In this document: piece after piece, positions 19,029-28,651 of the stretch
Numbering within the stretch: position 1 is the stretch's first letter
How the letters are laid out: each line of letters opens with the position of its first letter
Assembly (NCBI GenBank): GCA_965218495.1
Contig: OZ244626.1
Coordinates: 372,001 to 436,000, forward strand
DNA: 64,000 nucleotides
Reading direction: 5' to 3'
Source: G965218495 sp965218495
GTDB lineage: Bacteria; Bacteroidota; Rhodothermia; Rhodothermales; Bin80
Notes under the pieces: model-generated
Databases searched by the model: none
What the model was told of the DNA's origin: nothing
The model's input: only the letters and a program-made list of their open reading frames with translations
Translations under genes and position numbers: made by a program

Positions 19029-21123
19029 TGAACTAAAAGTGAAGCGTCCTAACCCGGCCGATTTGGGCTCAAATGGCTCTGAAAGTCGGGTTTTTGCCGT
19101 GATGTGAGGCGATTGTCAAGCTGCTGGATTCGTTTTATGTCTGCCCATGTGTCGCTAGTTCACGGTGAACTACGAAACGGCATTATTTGTGGAAATAATG
19201 TCATTATTTTCGCCTTTTCTTGCATTTATTGTTGCATTTGCGTACCTTATGAGCATACGAAATCATAGCATATCTGCCCATGTATGTAGAGCGCATCCCG
19301 AATCGGAACTCAAACCCCACGTGGCTGCTGCGACAGTCCACCTGGAAGAACGGCAAGAGCGTGAAAACCACCCTGCTCAACCTGAACCCGGTGCCGCACG
19401 AGTTCAGAATGCAAATCCGTGAGCTGTGCAGGGGTGGCATTGTTGCGCGCGACGTGCTGGGGTTTTTCAAGGAGGTGTACCAGAGCGCGCAAAGCTCGCC
19501 ACACGGACACGTGGCCGCTACGCTGGGGACCCTGCGCAAACTGAAACTCGATCAGCTCATCAGTTCGCGCACCACGCGGGTGCGTAACATCGTGCTGGCC
19601 CTCATTGTCAGTCGCATCCTCAACCCCGGCAGCAAGTATGCCACCGCCAGCGCGCTTCGGGAGGAAGACCAGACCAGCAGCCTGGGAGGAGAACTCGCGC
19701 TGGAGAACGTGCACGAGAACGAGATCTACCAGGCCATGGATTGGCTCTACAAGCGCAAAGACGCCATTGAAAAGGAGCTCGCTGCCCGTCATCTGAAGGA
19801 GGGGTCGGTTGTGCTTTGTGACGTCACATCCACCTACGTAGTAGGCCACGGCGCCGATCTGGCTGAATTCGGCTACTCCAGAGACAAGAAGAAGGGCACC
19901 AAGCAGATCAACTTCGGTCTGCTCTGCGATAAGGAGGGCCGGCCGGTGGGAGTGGAGGTGTTTTCGGGCAATACGGCCGATCCCGCTACGCTTACTGCGC
20001 AGCTGCAGAAGCTCAAGAATCGTTTTGGCCTTACTCGGGTCACGATTGTAGGAGATCGCGGACTGCTCACGCATGCGCGGCTAACCGAAGAAGTGCAGCC
20101 TGCGGGCTATGACTGGATCACCGGCCTGCGCAAGGGGGGCATCCGTCGCCTGGTGCAAAAAGAGGACCTCCAGTTGACGCTGTTTGACGAAATGGATCTC
20201 GCAGAGATCACCAGCGACGACTATCCCGGTGAGCGGCTGGTCGTGTGCCGCAACCCGCTGATGGCCGAGCGTGCAAAGAATAAACGCCAGGCATTGCTCC
20301 AGGCTACTGAAAAGAAGCTGGATGCGCTGGCAGCGGCCACAGTGCGCAAGCGGAGGCCGCTACGGGGCACTGACAAGATTGCCCTGCGCGCAGGCGCCAT
20401 CCTGGGCCGCTACAAAATGCAGAAGCACATCACGGTTGTCATCGCCGACGATGCATTCAGCTACAAGCGCGACGAAGCGTCCATAGCGCAGGAAGCCCGT
20501 CTGGACGGCATGTACGCGATTCGCACCAATCTGCCGAAGGACGAGCTCGCATCCGAAGAGGCCGTCGCTTCCTACAAGCAGCTGGCGGTAGTGGAAAAGG
20601 CCTTCCGCAGCCTCAAGACCGTCGATCTGAAGGTGCGGCCCATCTACCACTATCGGGCCAGCCGCATCCAGTGCCACATCTTCCTGTGTATGCTGGCCTA
20701 CTACGTACAGTGGCACATGAAAGACAAGCTGGCCCCCATGCTGTTCGCGCAGGAGGACCCGGCGGCGGCCAAGGCGGCCCGCGCCAGCGTGGTGGCGCCG
20801 GCGGAACCCTCCCCGGAAGCACAAAGCAAGGCACGAACCAAAAAGACCAGCGACGGCGCTCGCGCCACCAGCTTCCAGTCGCTGATGAGCCACCTGGCTC
20901 AGCTGGGCAAGTTCAAGCTGGTAGAGAAAAGCAAGCCTGAGGAGACGATCAGGCTGGTGCTGCAGACGCTAAGCCCCAAGCAGAAAAAGGCCTTCAGGCT
21001 GCTCGGCGTAAGCCACCACTAGGCTGGCCGACAGCGCAGCCAGCCAGCTGCACTCGTCGCAAATTCCACAAAACCCAAGCGCCCTCCCTGTCCCCTTGCC
21101 GGGCAAAGTACTATGAAGTTCAG
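19029..21123 (+). mobile_element. IS1634-type insertion sequence, ends tentative
   Basis: The element carries one IS4-superfamily transposase. A weak terminal match was seen: TGAACTAAAAGT at 19029-19040 against the complement of the stretch ending CATGAAGTTCA-like (AGTACTATGAAGTTCAG at 21107-21123). No target duplication was found, so the boundaries are provisional. A near-copy of the right-end motif lies 766 bases downstream (21873-21889). Confidence 0.45.
19280..21022 (+). CDS. IS1634 family transposase
   Basis: A 580-residue DDE transposase. It has the family's features: LIVSRILNPGSKYATA near residue 110, the first catalytic Asp in VLCDVTSTYV, the GNTADPATL block and the second Asp in VTIVGDRGLLT, and the catalytic-Glu region in LAVVEKAFRSLKTVDLKVRP followed by YHYRASRIQCHIFLCMLAYY. 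A Lys/Ala-rich insertion (about 500-540) precedes a C-terminal region ending in LLGVSHH. The frame is intact, so the protein may be functional. The ATG at 19280 gives the expected MYVERIPNRNSNPTWLLR start. Confidence 0.9.
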   Translation: MYVERIPNRNSNPTWLLRQSTWKNGKSVKTTLLNLNPVPHEFRMQIRELCRGGIVARDVLGFFKEVYQSAQSSPHGHVAATLGTLRKLKLDQLISSRTTRVRNIVLALIVSRILNPGSKYATASALREEDQTSSLGGELALENVHENEIYQAMDWLYKRKDAIEKELAARHLKEGSVVLCDVTSTYVVGHGADLAEFGYSRDKKKGTKQINFGLLCDKEGRPVGVEVFSGNTADPATLTAQLQKLKNRFGLTRVTIVGDRGLLTHARLTEEVQPAGYDWITGLRKGGIRRLVQKEDLQLTLFDEMDLAEITSDDYPGERLVVCRNPLMAERAKNKRQALLQATEKKLDALAAATVRKRRPLRGTDKIALRAGAILGRYKMQKHITVVIADDAFSYKRDEASIAQEARLDGMYAIRTNLPKDELASEEAVASYKQLAVVEKAFRSLKTVDLKVRPIYHYRASRIQCHIFLCMLAYYVQWHMKDKLAPMLFAQEDPAAAKAARASVVAPAEPSPEAQSKARTKKTSDGARATSFQSLMSHLAQLGKFKLVEKSKPEETIRLVLQTLSPKQKKAFRLLGVSHH

Positions 21124-21600
21124 TTTTGAACACCGCTCCGCACCTGCGGCCCCTTCCCTCGGCGAGCATTACCCCGCTTCCACGGTAATACGGGCCACTC
21201 CGCCACCCTGTTGACCCGGCCTGGCTCTTGCGAGCTTCCAGTTGGTGTGCCCACCATCAACAGGGTTTCCCGTGTTGCGTCTTTTCTCATCTTCCGTACG
21301 TGCCAGTGCCATTACCCCGGCGAAAACAGCTCGGTGCCTGTGTCGCTCGCTTCCCGAACTGCCGGCGGCCTTCCCCTACTTCATGGAGGGTCGGCTTTCG
21401 CATTAGCAGTTTCGAGGCCTGCTCAGCATTCACTACGCGTTCCGGCCCGTACGTTCGCTGAATCGCAAAGCGATCCTTTTGCCAAAGTGCTTCAGTCCAT
21501 GTCGTTACCTCCATAAACCGCCTTGGCCGCTACCACCTGGAGCGACAGATGATGGATGGGATTCGCACCCACCAGAGAAAAGCGCCTTGTCACGGCGCAC
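21124..21600 (-). other. Probable group II intron 5' fragment, no reverse transcriptase
   Basis: Read on the minus strand from 21600, the sequence starts GTGCGCCGTGACAAGGCGC and continues with GGTGGGTGCGAATCCC, which resembles the 5' end and first domain of bacterial group II introns (GUGYG start, then a conserved GGU..AAUCC-like segment). About 480 bases of GC-rich, structure-prone sequence follow, up to the right end of the IS1634-type element. No reverse transcriptase frame is present, so the IS probably truncated the intron. Identification is by eye and uncertain. Confidence 0.4.
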
Positions 21601-22103
21601 AACAAGTTAGCGCTTACGGGGTGGGGCATCCTATGGAAGCCTGACTGAGTGCCGGAGTGAAAGCGACGGATAGCGCACAGGGTCCTTCGGGATCGTCCCA
21701 TCCCTTGACTCTACAACTCGCTCATCACCAGACCTCTTAAGCCCAGCAACAGTTGGTGGTTTGCAGCCTCCGCCTGAACAGCGGCTGCAGGGGGGCCGCC
21801 CCCATCCCTCACGCAGTTGGGGGACTATTCCACTACTTCATACGCTCACCTCCGTGTCCCTACGTGACGCACAGTACTATAAAGTTCAGCCTGGACGGTA
21901 GGGGTTGTAGCGATTTGCCACAACAATATTCACAGAATGATCACTACTTGTATGACAGAAAGCACAGTACGATCACAAAGTATAGTGTATGTAAGGGTTA
22001 TTTTTCCACATCTTAGAATTCTGGCAGGGAGATGACTTGAAGTAATGCTTCTCAGCTTCGTCGCTGGACACACTTTCGGATTCGGAAATCGGAGAACAAC
22101 ACG
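21601..22103. other. Intergenic stretch, no gene recognised
   Basis: About 500 bases upstream of the next lipoprotein gene. It holds the 17-base motif AGTACTATAAAGTTCAG at 21873-21889, which differs by one base from the one at 21107-21123, and an AT-rich segment (about 21920-22010) that may contain the promoter of the following gene. No coding frame is convincing. Confidence 0.5.
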
Positions 22104-23069
22104 ATGCAAAACTGCAAACGATCCGTATTGACGGCGTTAGGGGGGTTCTTCACCCTTGGTGCGCTTCTGCTCTCCTGTGTGGATGGGCCGTTCGAGCCGG
22201 CGGTCGACGAAGTGGTGGAACGGGAGCTCTCGCTGGAAGAGCTTCAAGAGATGTTCACGAAGATCGCGGAGGCCATGGAGATGCTGTCAGGAAATGAAAA
22301 AAGGGGGGTAAGCTACGCCGGAGCGACTTCAGTGGACACGATTCCTCCGAGCCTTGTGAGCGTGACGACCGACGGGTCGGGCGAACACATCATTCTTACC
22401 TTTAGCGAACCGATCACGGTGCCCGCCTTCGTAACGGAGGTCAGTGAGTTGGTCAATGTGGATGTGGAGGTCTTCTATAGGGCGGTCATGAACGTGACCA
22501 TAGCCGGTCATACGGACTTTATCTACTGGGCGACGGTTATGGATTCGATTCTGACGCTTAGGGTTACAACCCCCAGCATCGAGAAAGGGCAGGAAGTGCT
22601 CGTGTCCTACGACAACCCATTTGCGTTGGATGCGACCAACCTGGATGCCGGAGGCCTGATCGTCGACTCGGCTGGCAATCCGCTGGGGACCTTTGCCGCC
22701 CAGACGGCGGTTAACGCCGTATCGCACGACCATACCACCGAGTGGGTTCCGCCTCCGGCGGTGTCGCCGAACGCGCTGGTGATTTCGGAATCCGGGGACG
22801 GGTCGTCGTTTTCGGTGGTCCTTTCTTCACAGCCTTCCGATTCAGTCTCGATGGCCGTTTTCACCGCTCCCTACGTGGTCGGCGCGAGTCCGCGAAGTTT
22901 GACCTTTAATGAGGACAATTGGGACGAACCGCAGACGGTGGTGGTCACCGGAAACCGAGACAACAACTCCTACAATGCATGGGCTCTCATCGCATTGTCC
23001 GTGCGAGGCGTCAACGCCACTCACACTCGCGAAGCCTTTGTCCGCGTTGTAGTTGTGGACTCGGATTGA
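22104..23069 (+). CDS. Lipoprotein with SwmB-like/Ig-like repeat
   Basis: A 321-residue protein. The signal and lipobox are clear (GGFFTLGALLLSC). After an acidic helical segment (residues 30-65) comes a block resembling SwmB-type domains: DTIPPSLVSVTTDGSGEHI, then LTFSEPI and a LTLRVTTPSIEKGQEVLVSY segment. A C-terminal region of about 80 residues, SVVLSSQPSDSVSMAVF followed by SPRSLTFNEDNWDEPQTVVV, matches the calx-beta-like repeat seen in large adhesin-like surface proteins. It is likely attached to the outer membrane and involved in surface binding; the ligand is unknown. No close partner gene is seen. Confidence 0.65.
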   Translation: MQNCKRSVLTALGGFFTLGALLLSCVDGPFEPAVDEVVERELSLEELQEMFTKIAEAMEMLSGNEKRGVSYAGATSVDTIPPSLVSVTTDGSGEHIILTFSEPITVPAFVTEVSELVNVDVEVFYRAVMNVTIAGHTDFIYWATVMDSILTLRVTTPSIEKGQEVLVSYDNPFALDATNLDAGGLIVDSAGNPLGTFAAQTAVNAVSHDHTTEWVPPPAVSPNALVISESGDGSSFSVVLSSQPSDSVSMAVFTAPYVVGASPRSLTFNEDNWDEPQTVVVTGNRDNNSYNAWALIALSVRGVNATHTREAFVRVVVVDSD

Positions 23070-23320
23070 GGGCTTTAGAGTTAGAGCTTGACGGCGGACT
23101 GAATGAAATGCTGGCCCGAGCGACCAAGCTGGCCAACCGCGCCGCTGCAGCACGACCGAATGATGGCGACCACGGCGTTGACACTCCCGAAAACCTGTCC
23201 GCGAAGGGTCGTGTGGAATCCCGTCTGGAAAAGAGGAAGCCGTTCGGACCCGAACGGTAGCAGGTACCGCCAATTAGTGCCTGCCCGAAAATTCTTTAAG
23301 TCTTTACGAGTCCATCAGTT
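23070..23320. other. Non-coding flank of ISL3 copy 1
   Basis: About 250 bases between the lipoprotein stop and the 8-bp target duplication of the ISL3 element. No gene recognised, and nothing in it resembles the missing N-terminal part of gltB. Confidence 0.5.
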
Positions 23321-23328
23321 ATATTTAC

Positions 23329-24723
23329 GGCTCTACCCCTCTTTTAGTGGGTAAACTCACCTGCGGACGCTTTCGGGGTATAGATCCAAGCCTCCGAGGT
23401 GAAAGTAAATGGCGTTAGCAAACCGCCGTTTGTTGCGGAAGCCCCTACTGCGCACTTTGATCGTTTTGATCCGGCTGTTGATGCCTTCCGCAGGGCCATT
23501 GCTCACCTTCAGGATGATCGCATTGAGGATACCCCACAGGTGTGTCTTGATGGTTCTGGCGGCTGCCTTGACCGGTTCCAGCCGGCACCGCATGGCCCAC
23601 GACAACCATCGCTCCCAACCCTTGCGCGCCCACGTGCGGTGGACATAATGCCACAACTGCAGGGCCATTTCCTTGATAGCCCACGCGCGGGCCGTCTTCA
23701 ACGTGCTGGTACGCAACTGCTGGAAGCGCGCCTTCTGCTTAGCAGACATGTTGGCCGGGTGAGTCAACCAATCATACTTGGTTCCCTTGAGGTCTTCCAG
23801 GCCTTCCTTCATCAACGCCCGGTGCTCTTGGCGCCGAACCTTGTCCACGGCAGCTCCCAGACATTTCACTACGTGGAATTTGTCAAAGGCCACCTTCCGT
23901 TGCGCCTCTGGCACATGCTCCAGCGTGGCGTTGATGTAGGCCGGCCACATGTCCATGCTGACACTCTCGATGCCCTCCAGCTGCTCCAAAGTGAGCCCAG
24001 CATACCAACGCGTAAGTGTTTCTTTCTTACGGTCTTCGCCCACATGCAGCACCGTACCCGCCTTCGCATCCGAAACAATGGTGACATACGCGTGGCGCTT
24101 GCGAAAAGAGGTCTCATCCACGCCAATATGGGCAACATCCCGTTCCTTCCTCCGCGCAAGGCCGCGTTGCACCGCGCGCTGCATGATCCCGTCTATCGCA
24201 TTCCAGCTCACCCCCATCAGACGGGACACCGCCGATACACTCGCCTCCTGCAGCCAATCAATCACCAGCGTCTCAAACCCTGCAGTGAACCGTGACATAG
24301 GTTCCGCCCACGGAACCGACACGTTGCGCACTCCATGCTCCGGACATTCCACGCGGGGAAGCTCCGCAACCACCATGGTGCGATACTCGCACAGGTCCAG
24401 GTGTCGCCATTGCCGGCGACGGTGATCGTAGCCCGGAGACGCCGAGCCGCACTCCGGACAAGGCAGCTGATGGCCGTCCTCGCAAACTACATGAATCCGG
24501 ACTTCTTGCGCCTCATGCGCAAACGTCACCTCGGAAACCTTCCAGGGAGCCTGGACGCCCAAGAGGCAACCGATGTCTTTCTTTAGTTGCGACATATCGT
24601 TGCTGGGGTTAGAAAACGTGTGCGCCATCGTGATGATGGCCTTGAAACGGGTATGAATCCGCTTCGTCTCATATCGTTTCCCGTTGAATACAACACTGCA
24701 CCCATCTAATTAGGGGAAGAGCC
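23329..24723 (-). mobile_element. ISL3-family insertion sequence, copy 1
   Basis: 1395 bp, bounded by imperfect inverted repeats of about 25 bp that begin GGCTCTACCCC on the left and GGCTCTTCCCC on the right (complement). It is flanked by a perfect 8-bp target duplication, ATATTTAC, at 23321-23328 and 24724-24731. The 8-bp duplication and the repeat start fit the ISL3 family. It sits at the truncated 5' edge of the gltB remnant. Confidence 0.95.
23357..24628 (-). CDS. ISL3 family transposase, copy 1
   Basis: A 423-residue DDE transposase. An N-terminal zinc ribbon (CPECG at about residues 57-61, C and CPEHG near 95-100) precedes a helix-turn-helix (VSAVSRLMGVSWNAIDGIM). The DDE core has HIGVDETSFRKRHAYVT, the VSMDMWPAYINATLEHVP second-Asp block and a C-terminal SNGPAEGINSRIKTIKVRSRG segment with the catalytic Glu. 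The frame is intact. It is nearly identical to copy 2 (38098-39372) beyond residue 115 but clearly diverged before that. Confidence 0.95.
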   Translation of the reverse strand: MAHTFSNPSNDMSQLKKDIGCLLGVQAPWKVSEVTFAHEAQEVRIHVVCEDGHQLPCPECGSASPGYDHRRRQWRHLDLCEYRTMVVAELPRVECPEHGVRNVSVPWAEPMSRFTAGFETLVIDWLQEASVSAVSRLMGVSWNAIDGIMQRAVQRGLARRKERDVAHIGVDETSFRKRHAYVTIVSDAKAGTVLHVGEDRKKETLTRWYAGLTLEQLEGIESVSMDMWPAYINATLEHVPEAQRKVAFDKFHVVKCLGAAVDKVRRQEHRALMKEGLEDLKGTKYDWLTHPANMSAKQKARFQQLRTSTLKTARAWAIKEMALQLWHYVHRTWARKGWERWLSWAMRCRLEPVKAAARTIKTHLWGILNAIILKVSNGPAEGINSRIKTIKVRSRGFRNKRRFANAIYFHLGGLDLYPESVRR

Positions 24724-24729
24724 ATATTT

Positions 24730-25711
24730 ACCAATTGGCGCTACCTTAAGCAGTTCTTCGCTCAGTTTATCATTCCCCCGTTGGATGTTATCCGCGAAGA
24801 GTTGGTTTCCTCACTGCGACTAAACCTGGGTGCCAGCCAGAATTTGTGTGCTGAAACGCCCAGCCATTGTCGTAAGCTTCAGTTGGATCGGCCGGTGCTC
24901 TCCAGCGCAGAGCTCGCGCGGATACGTGCCCACAGCTTACCCACTACTACGCTTTCGATCTGCTTCCAGGAGGGGAATCTTGCCTCTGCGCTAGCAGGGC
25001 CGCAAAGGGAAGCCGCAACCGCGATACGTGCTGGAAGCCAGCCCCTGGTACTGTCCAACCGAGGAGCAGGTAAGGGCGCGATGCCGATCCCAGCGCTTCT
25101 GGCCACAGCCGCGGTGCACCATTACCTGATCCGCAAAGGGCTGCGCATGGGTTGCGGCCTCATCGTGGAAAGTGCGGAGCCTCGAGAAGTGCACCACTTT
25201 GCGCTGCTGATCGGCTATGGCGCAGAGGCTATCAACCCCTATCTCGCGCTTAAGACCGTTGAGCATATGGAGCGAACGGGGCAGCTTGACGGCAATAAAG
25301 ACGGGCACGCGGCCAGCAACTACGTAAGGGCAGTTGGGAAGGGCCTGTTAAGGGTCATGTCCAAAATGGGTATTTCAACGCTGCAGAGCTATCAGGGCGC
25401 CCAGATCTTCGAGGCAGTCGGTATCTCCCGACGTGTAAGAGATGCCTACTTCTGTGGTACACCATCGCGCGTCGGAGGCATCGGCCTCGACATCATCGCA
25501 AAGGAGGTCGCAATGCGTCACAGCCGCGCCTTTCCGCGGAAAAGGATCGCCGGCATGTTGTTGATGGACCCCGGCGGCATCTACCAGGGGCGCCGGGGCG
25601 GCGAGCGGCATCTCCTTTTGCCCACATCCATCGCGCGCATAGCAGGACGCTATTCATTCAAAGCGCCGATCTTCGTACGAGGCCTATGCCGAAGAGGTCA
25701 ACGCGCTAGGC
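24730..25711 (+). pseudogene. gltB: Glutamate synthase large subunit, middle fragment
   Basis: Frame-open fragment of GltB, whose normal product (about 1500 residues) makes glutamate from glutamine and 2-oxoglutarate. It starts right after ISL3 copy 1 with the KQFFAQFIIPPLDVIREEL block and runs through LVLSNRGAG, IPALLATAAVHHYLIRKGLR, VESAEPREVHHFALLIGYG, AVGKGLLRVMSKMGISTLQS and GIGLDIIAKEV, which is the central (FMN-proximal) part of the protein. The N-terminal glutaminase domain is absent. Near 25660-25690 the frame shifts: the expected SSYEAYAEEVNA is found in another frame. IS copy 1 of the DruA-type element then interrupts the gene. The product cannot be functional. Confidence 0.9.
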
Positions 25712-28324
25712 CTGCCATTTACCCAAGTTTTCCCCTTAACATTCTAATTTATGCCGCATAGATTAGCGGCATGTTCCAGCAGAATCAGATTCTTCGTACG
25801 CTGAGCGAGGCGCAGTCCCGGGCGCGCCTGGGCGGCATCTTGGCTGATGAGGGTCTGAAGAATCGTGCTGCCATCGCCCGGCGTGTGTGTGCGGCATTCG
25901 ACTTTGTTGACGCACGCGGGCAGTTGCAAGTAGCCAGTTGCGGCAAGGCGCTCTCGAAGCTGTCCGACCGCGGCCGTATTGCACTGCCGGCGCCGATGAA
26001 CGACCACGCTGCCGGCGCGTCCCCCCGGCTGCTGAAGGAGGGCGTGCCCATGCCGAGTGCCCTTCCACGCTCCGTCCGCGAAGTGGAGGACGTGTCACTG
26101 GTCATGGTCACGGACGACGACCAGCGCGCCGTATGGAACACGCTGCTGGACCAGGAGCATCCGCGGGGCACTACGACGTTCTTCGGCGCGCAGGTGCGCT
26201 ACCTGGTGCATAGCGCGCAGGGCTATCTGGGCGCGCTGGGCTTTTCGGCCTCGGCCCTGCGTCTGGCCGCACGGGAGCGATGGATGGCCTGGAGCGATGC
26301 GCAGCGCCAGACCCACCTGCATCATGTGGTGTGTTTGAGCCGCTTTTTGATTCGGGGACCCTGCACGCACCTGGCGAGCCGTGTCCTGGGCCTTGCGCTC
26401 AGGCAGCTTCCCGATGATTTTGAAGAGCGTTACAGGTACCGCCCTTGGGTTGTGGAGACCTATGTGGATCCGAACTGGAAGGGCACATGCTTCCAGGCGG
26501 CAAACTTTCTGCACATTGGTTATACTGCCGGCGGCAAACGGCAGGCCGACGATGAACCCGAGCCGCCCAAGGCGCTGTATGTGTACGAACTGGACCGCGG
26601 GTGGCGCAAGGAACTCGGCGTGCCGGCGGTGGAGCTCAATCCTGTGAGAGCACCCCACGAGGCGTTGGACCGTGACCAATGGGCGGAAGCCGAGTTCGGG
26701 CACGCTCCACTGGGCAATCGGCTGCGATCCACGCGTCTGGTACGGAGTGCGTCGATGCTGGCTTCGGTGATGGGCCAGTCCATTACGGGGAATACTGACT
26801 ACGATCGTGCGGCGGTCAAGGCGCATTACCGGTTTCTGGAGAGCGACCCGGCGTCCAAGGTCACTCCGGAAAACATATTGGCGCCGCATCGTGCGCGCAC
26901 GATCGAGCGCATGCGCAGCCAGAAGGTGGTGCTCTGCATCCAGGATGGCAGCAGACTGCGCTATGCCACGCGTCCGGCCTGCACGGATCTGCAGGTCACC
27001 GGCCGCAACCAGACCACGGCGCAAACGCGTGGGATGCATGTACATGCGACGCTGGCGACCACCCCCGACGGTCTGCCGCTGGGCGTGTTGCGCTGCAGCT
27101 ACCGGGATCCTTCGCACGGTCCCCTGAAGCCGAAGGCCCAACGCTGGCTGGACGCCTACCTGGACATCTGTGCGGCGGCCGATCAGATCTCCCGCAAGAT
27201 TCGGGTGATCTGCGTTATGGACCGGGAGGGCGACAGTTTTGCGCTCTTTGACGCCCAGCGTCGTCAGGGCCGCGTGGAGATGCTGGTCAGGGCGCGGATA
27301 GATCGCAGGCTGGCCAACGGCAGGAAGCTGTTTGAGACCCTTGCGGGCGGCCCGGCGGCCGGCAGCGTGCGGATCGAGATCAAGAAAGTCACCGCGCGCC
27401 CGAAGTCGCGGGGCAAGCCCGCCCGCCCCGGGCGCAGCTATCGCATAGCGGACGCCGAGGTGCGGTTCCGCCGGGTGACGCTGCCGGCCACGGCCAAGGA
27501 GGCAGATCCGGTGACGATGTACGGGGTTCATGTCCAGGAGCAGGCCCCGCCGGAAGGCGAAGAGGCCATAGAATGGTATCTGCTTACCAGTGTGGCGGTG
27601 CACACGCTGGAGGAGGCCCTGCAGGTGCTGGACCACTACGTGAAGCGGTGGCGCATTGAGGACTTCTTCCGGGTGCTTAAAAGCGGCTGCAAGGTGGAGC
27701 GTCTGGCGCTGCGCACGGCGCTGCGTCTGGAGCGTGCGATCGCGATCTACTGCGTCATTGCCTGGCGCCTGATGGTGCTGACGCTATTGGGGCGAACCGT
27801 GCCAGAGTTGGACTCGGAGGTCTTCTTCACGGAGTTGGAGCTTCGTTTTTTGACGGGTTATGCCGGCCGTGTGAAGTTGCCCCGGCCCGGCACGCTGTAA
27901 GAGGCCATCCTGCTGCTGGCCGTACTCGGGGGGTACCAGAATCGCACTCGCGACGGGCCGCCCGGTCACCAGATCATGTGGCGCGGGCTGGAGCGATTGG
28001 CGCTGGCCACGCTGGGATACGAGGTCCGTGACGCTGAGTAAGGGCGGCACTGCGCTGCGATAACCCGTGGACTGTGATCCTGTCACAAGGCAGGATCCCT
28101 ATACCCTGCCGGGGCTGTATGTCCACGGTAAGCAAGGCCTCTGCCCGCAAAGCAGGTGTAGACCGCGTTGAGCTGAACGAAGCGTCCCTGCACGACCAAG
28201 CCTTGAGTCCACAGCCAAGACCCCTGTGCCACATGGACACCCCCCGTGTCGCTCGGCAACGACTGGACATGCTTCTGATACCCTCAAATACGTAAGTCTG
28301 CCAGGTAACTTGGGTAAACGGCAG
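25712..28324 (+). mobile_element. IS4-type element with DruA-domain transposase, copy 1
   Basis: 2613 bp with 18-bp terminal inverted repeats (CTGCCATTTACCCAAGTT on the left; CTGCCGTTTACCCAAGTT, complement, on the right) and an 8-bp target duplication CGCTAGGC at 25704-25711 and 28325-28332. It lies inside the gltB remnant. Copy 2 at 39612-42224 has exactly the same length. Confidence 0.95.
25771..27900 (+). CDS. DruA-like domain plus Tn5-like DDE transposase, C-terminally truncated
   Basis: 709 residues; the intact sister copy has 756. Residues about 1-95 are helical. About 110-265 match the DUF4338/DruA domain: LGFSASALRL after a HP.G....F.GAQVRYLV stretch, RERWMAWS, CLSRFLI, HLASRVLGLAL, PWVVETYVDP and GTCFQAANFLHIG. 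The C-terminal half is Tn5-like: LGNRLRSTRLVRSA, catalytic Asp in CIQDGSRLRY, second Asp in CVMDREGDSFALF, and YVKRWRIEDFFRVLKSGCKVE with the catalytic Glu. A CAA-to-TAA change creates the stop at 27898-27900; without it the frame runs to 28041. The lost 47 residues lie beyond the DDE core, so activity is uncertain. Confidence 0.9.
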   Translation: MFQQNQILRTLSEAQSRARLGGILADEGLKNRAAIARRVCAAFDFVDARGQLQVASCGKALSKLSDRGRIALPAPMNDHAAGASPRLLKEGVPMPSALPRSVREVEDVSLVMVTDDDQRAVWNTLLDQEHPRGTTTFFGAQVRYLVHSAQGYLGALGFSASALRLAARERWMAWSDAQRQTHLHHVVCLSRFLIRGPCTHLASRVLGLALRQLPDDFEERYRYRPWVVETYVDPNWKGTCFQAANFLHIGYTAGGKRQADDEPEPPKALYVYELDRGWRKELGVPAVELNPVRAPHEALDRDQWAEAEFGHAPLGNRLRSTRLVRSASMLASVMGQSITGNTDYDRAAVKAHYRFLESDPASKVTPENILAPHRARTIERMRSQKVVLCIQDGSRLRYATRPACTDLQVTGRNQTTAQTRGMHVHATLATTPDGLPLGVLRCSYRDPSHGPLKPKAQRWLDAYLDICAAADQISRKIRVICVMDREGDSFALFDAQRRQGRVEMLVRARIDRRLANGRKLFETLAGGPAAGSVRIEIKKVTARPKSRGKPARPGRSYRIADAEVRFRRVTLPATAKEADPVTMYGVHVQEQAPPEGEEAIEWYLLTSVAVHTLEEALQVLDHYVKRWRIEDFFRVLKSGCKVERLALRTALRLERAIAIYCVIAWRLMVLTLLGRTVPELDSEVFFTELELRFLTGYAGRVKLPRPGTL

Positions 28325-28651
28325 CGCTAGGCCTACCCCTCGGCAACATTTCCGGCTTGACAAGGTGGCCTCGCGGCCGATTGCACGGAAGCCAGCCTTT
28401 CGCGCGGTGGTTGGTCCGTGTAGATAGTGCAACCAACACGGCCACAATGCCCGACTAAGGGCGTTGATTTGGGGTTGAAGAGGCTTGGATTGGCAGGCGC
28501 AGCAATGGCAAAAGCTGTATCGTGCGCGTGCATGCTTCACAGGCACGCACCTATCCTGCCGATGCTTTTGCGGCATCGTGACGATCCGTGGTCCTGATCA
28601 ATAGCCCTCCCTGGTGAACCCTACGGCGAGCCTTCTTTCTGTGTTGACACC
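28325..28651. other. Possible gltB remnant and unassigned sequence
   Basis: About 100 bases after the IS (28338-28435) give, in one frame, FRLDKVASRPI after a TPRQH start. This resembles the GltB segment TLRGLFRLD...RPIP that should follow the broken fragment upstream, but it is degenerate. The rest, up to the next transposase, shows no gene, and no inverted repeat of the third IS was found here. Confidence 0.35.

Noticed and set aside
21211..21514. Overlapping open frames of 70-100 codons in the intron-like segment
   Set aside because: Such frames occur in structured intron RNA and have no protein motif.
23399..24295. 298-codon open frames opposite the ISL3 transposases, also at 38140-39036
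   Set aside because: Antisense to an evident DDE transposase, with composition typical of shadow frames.
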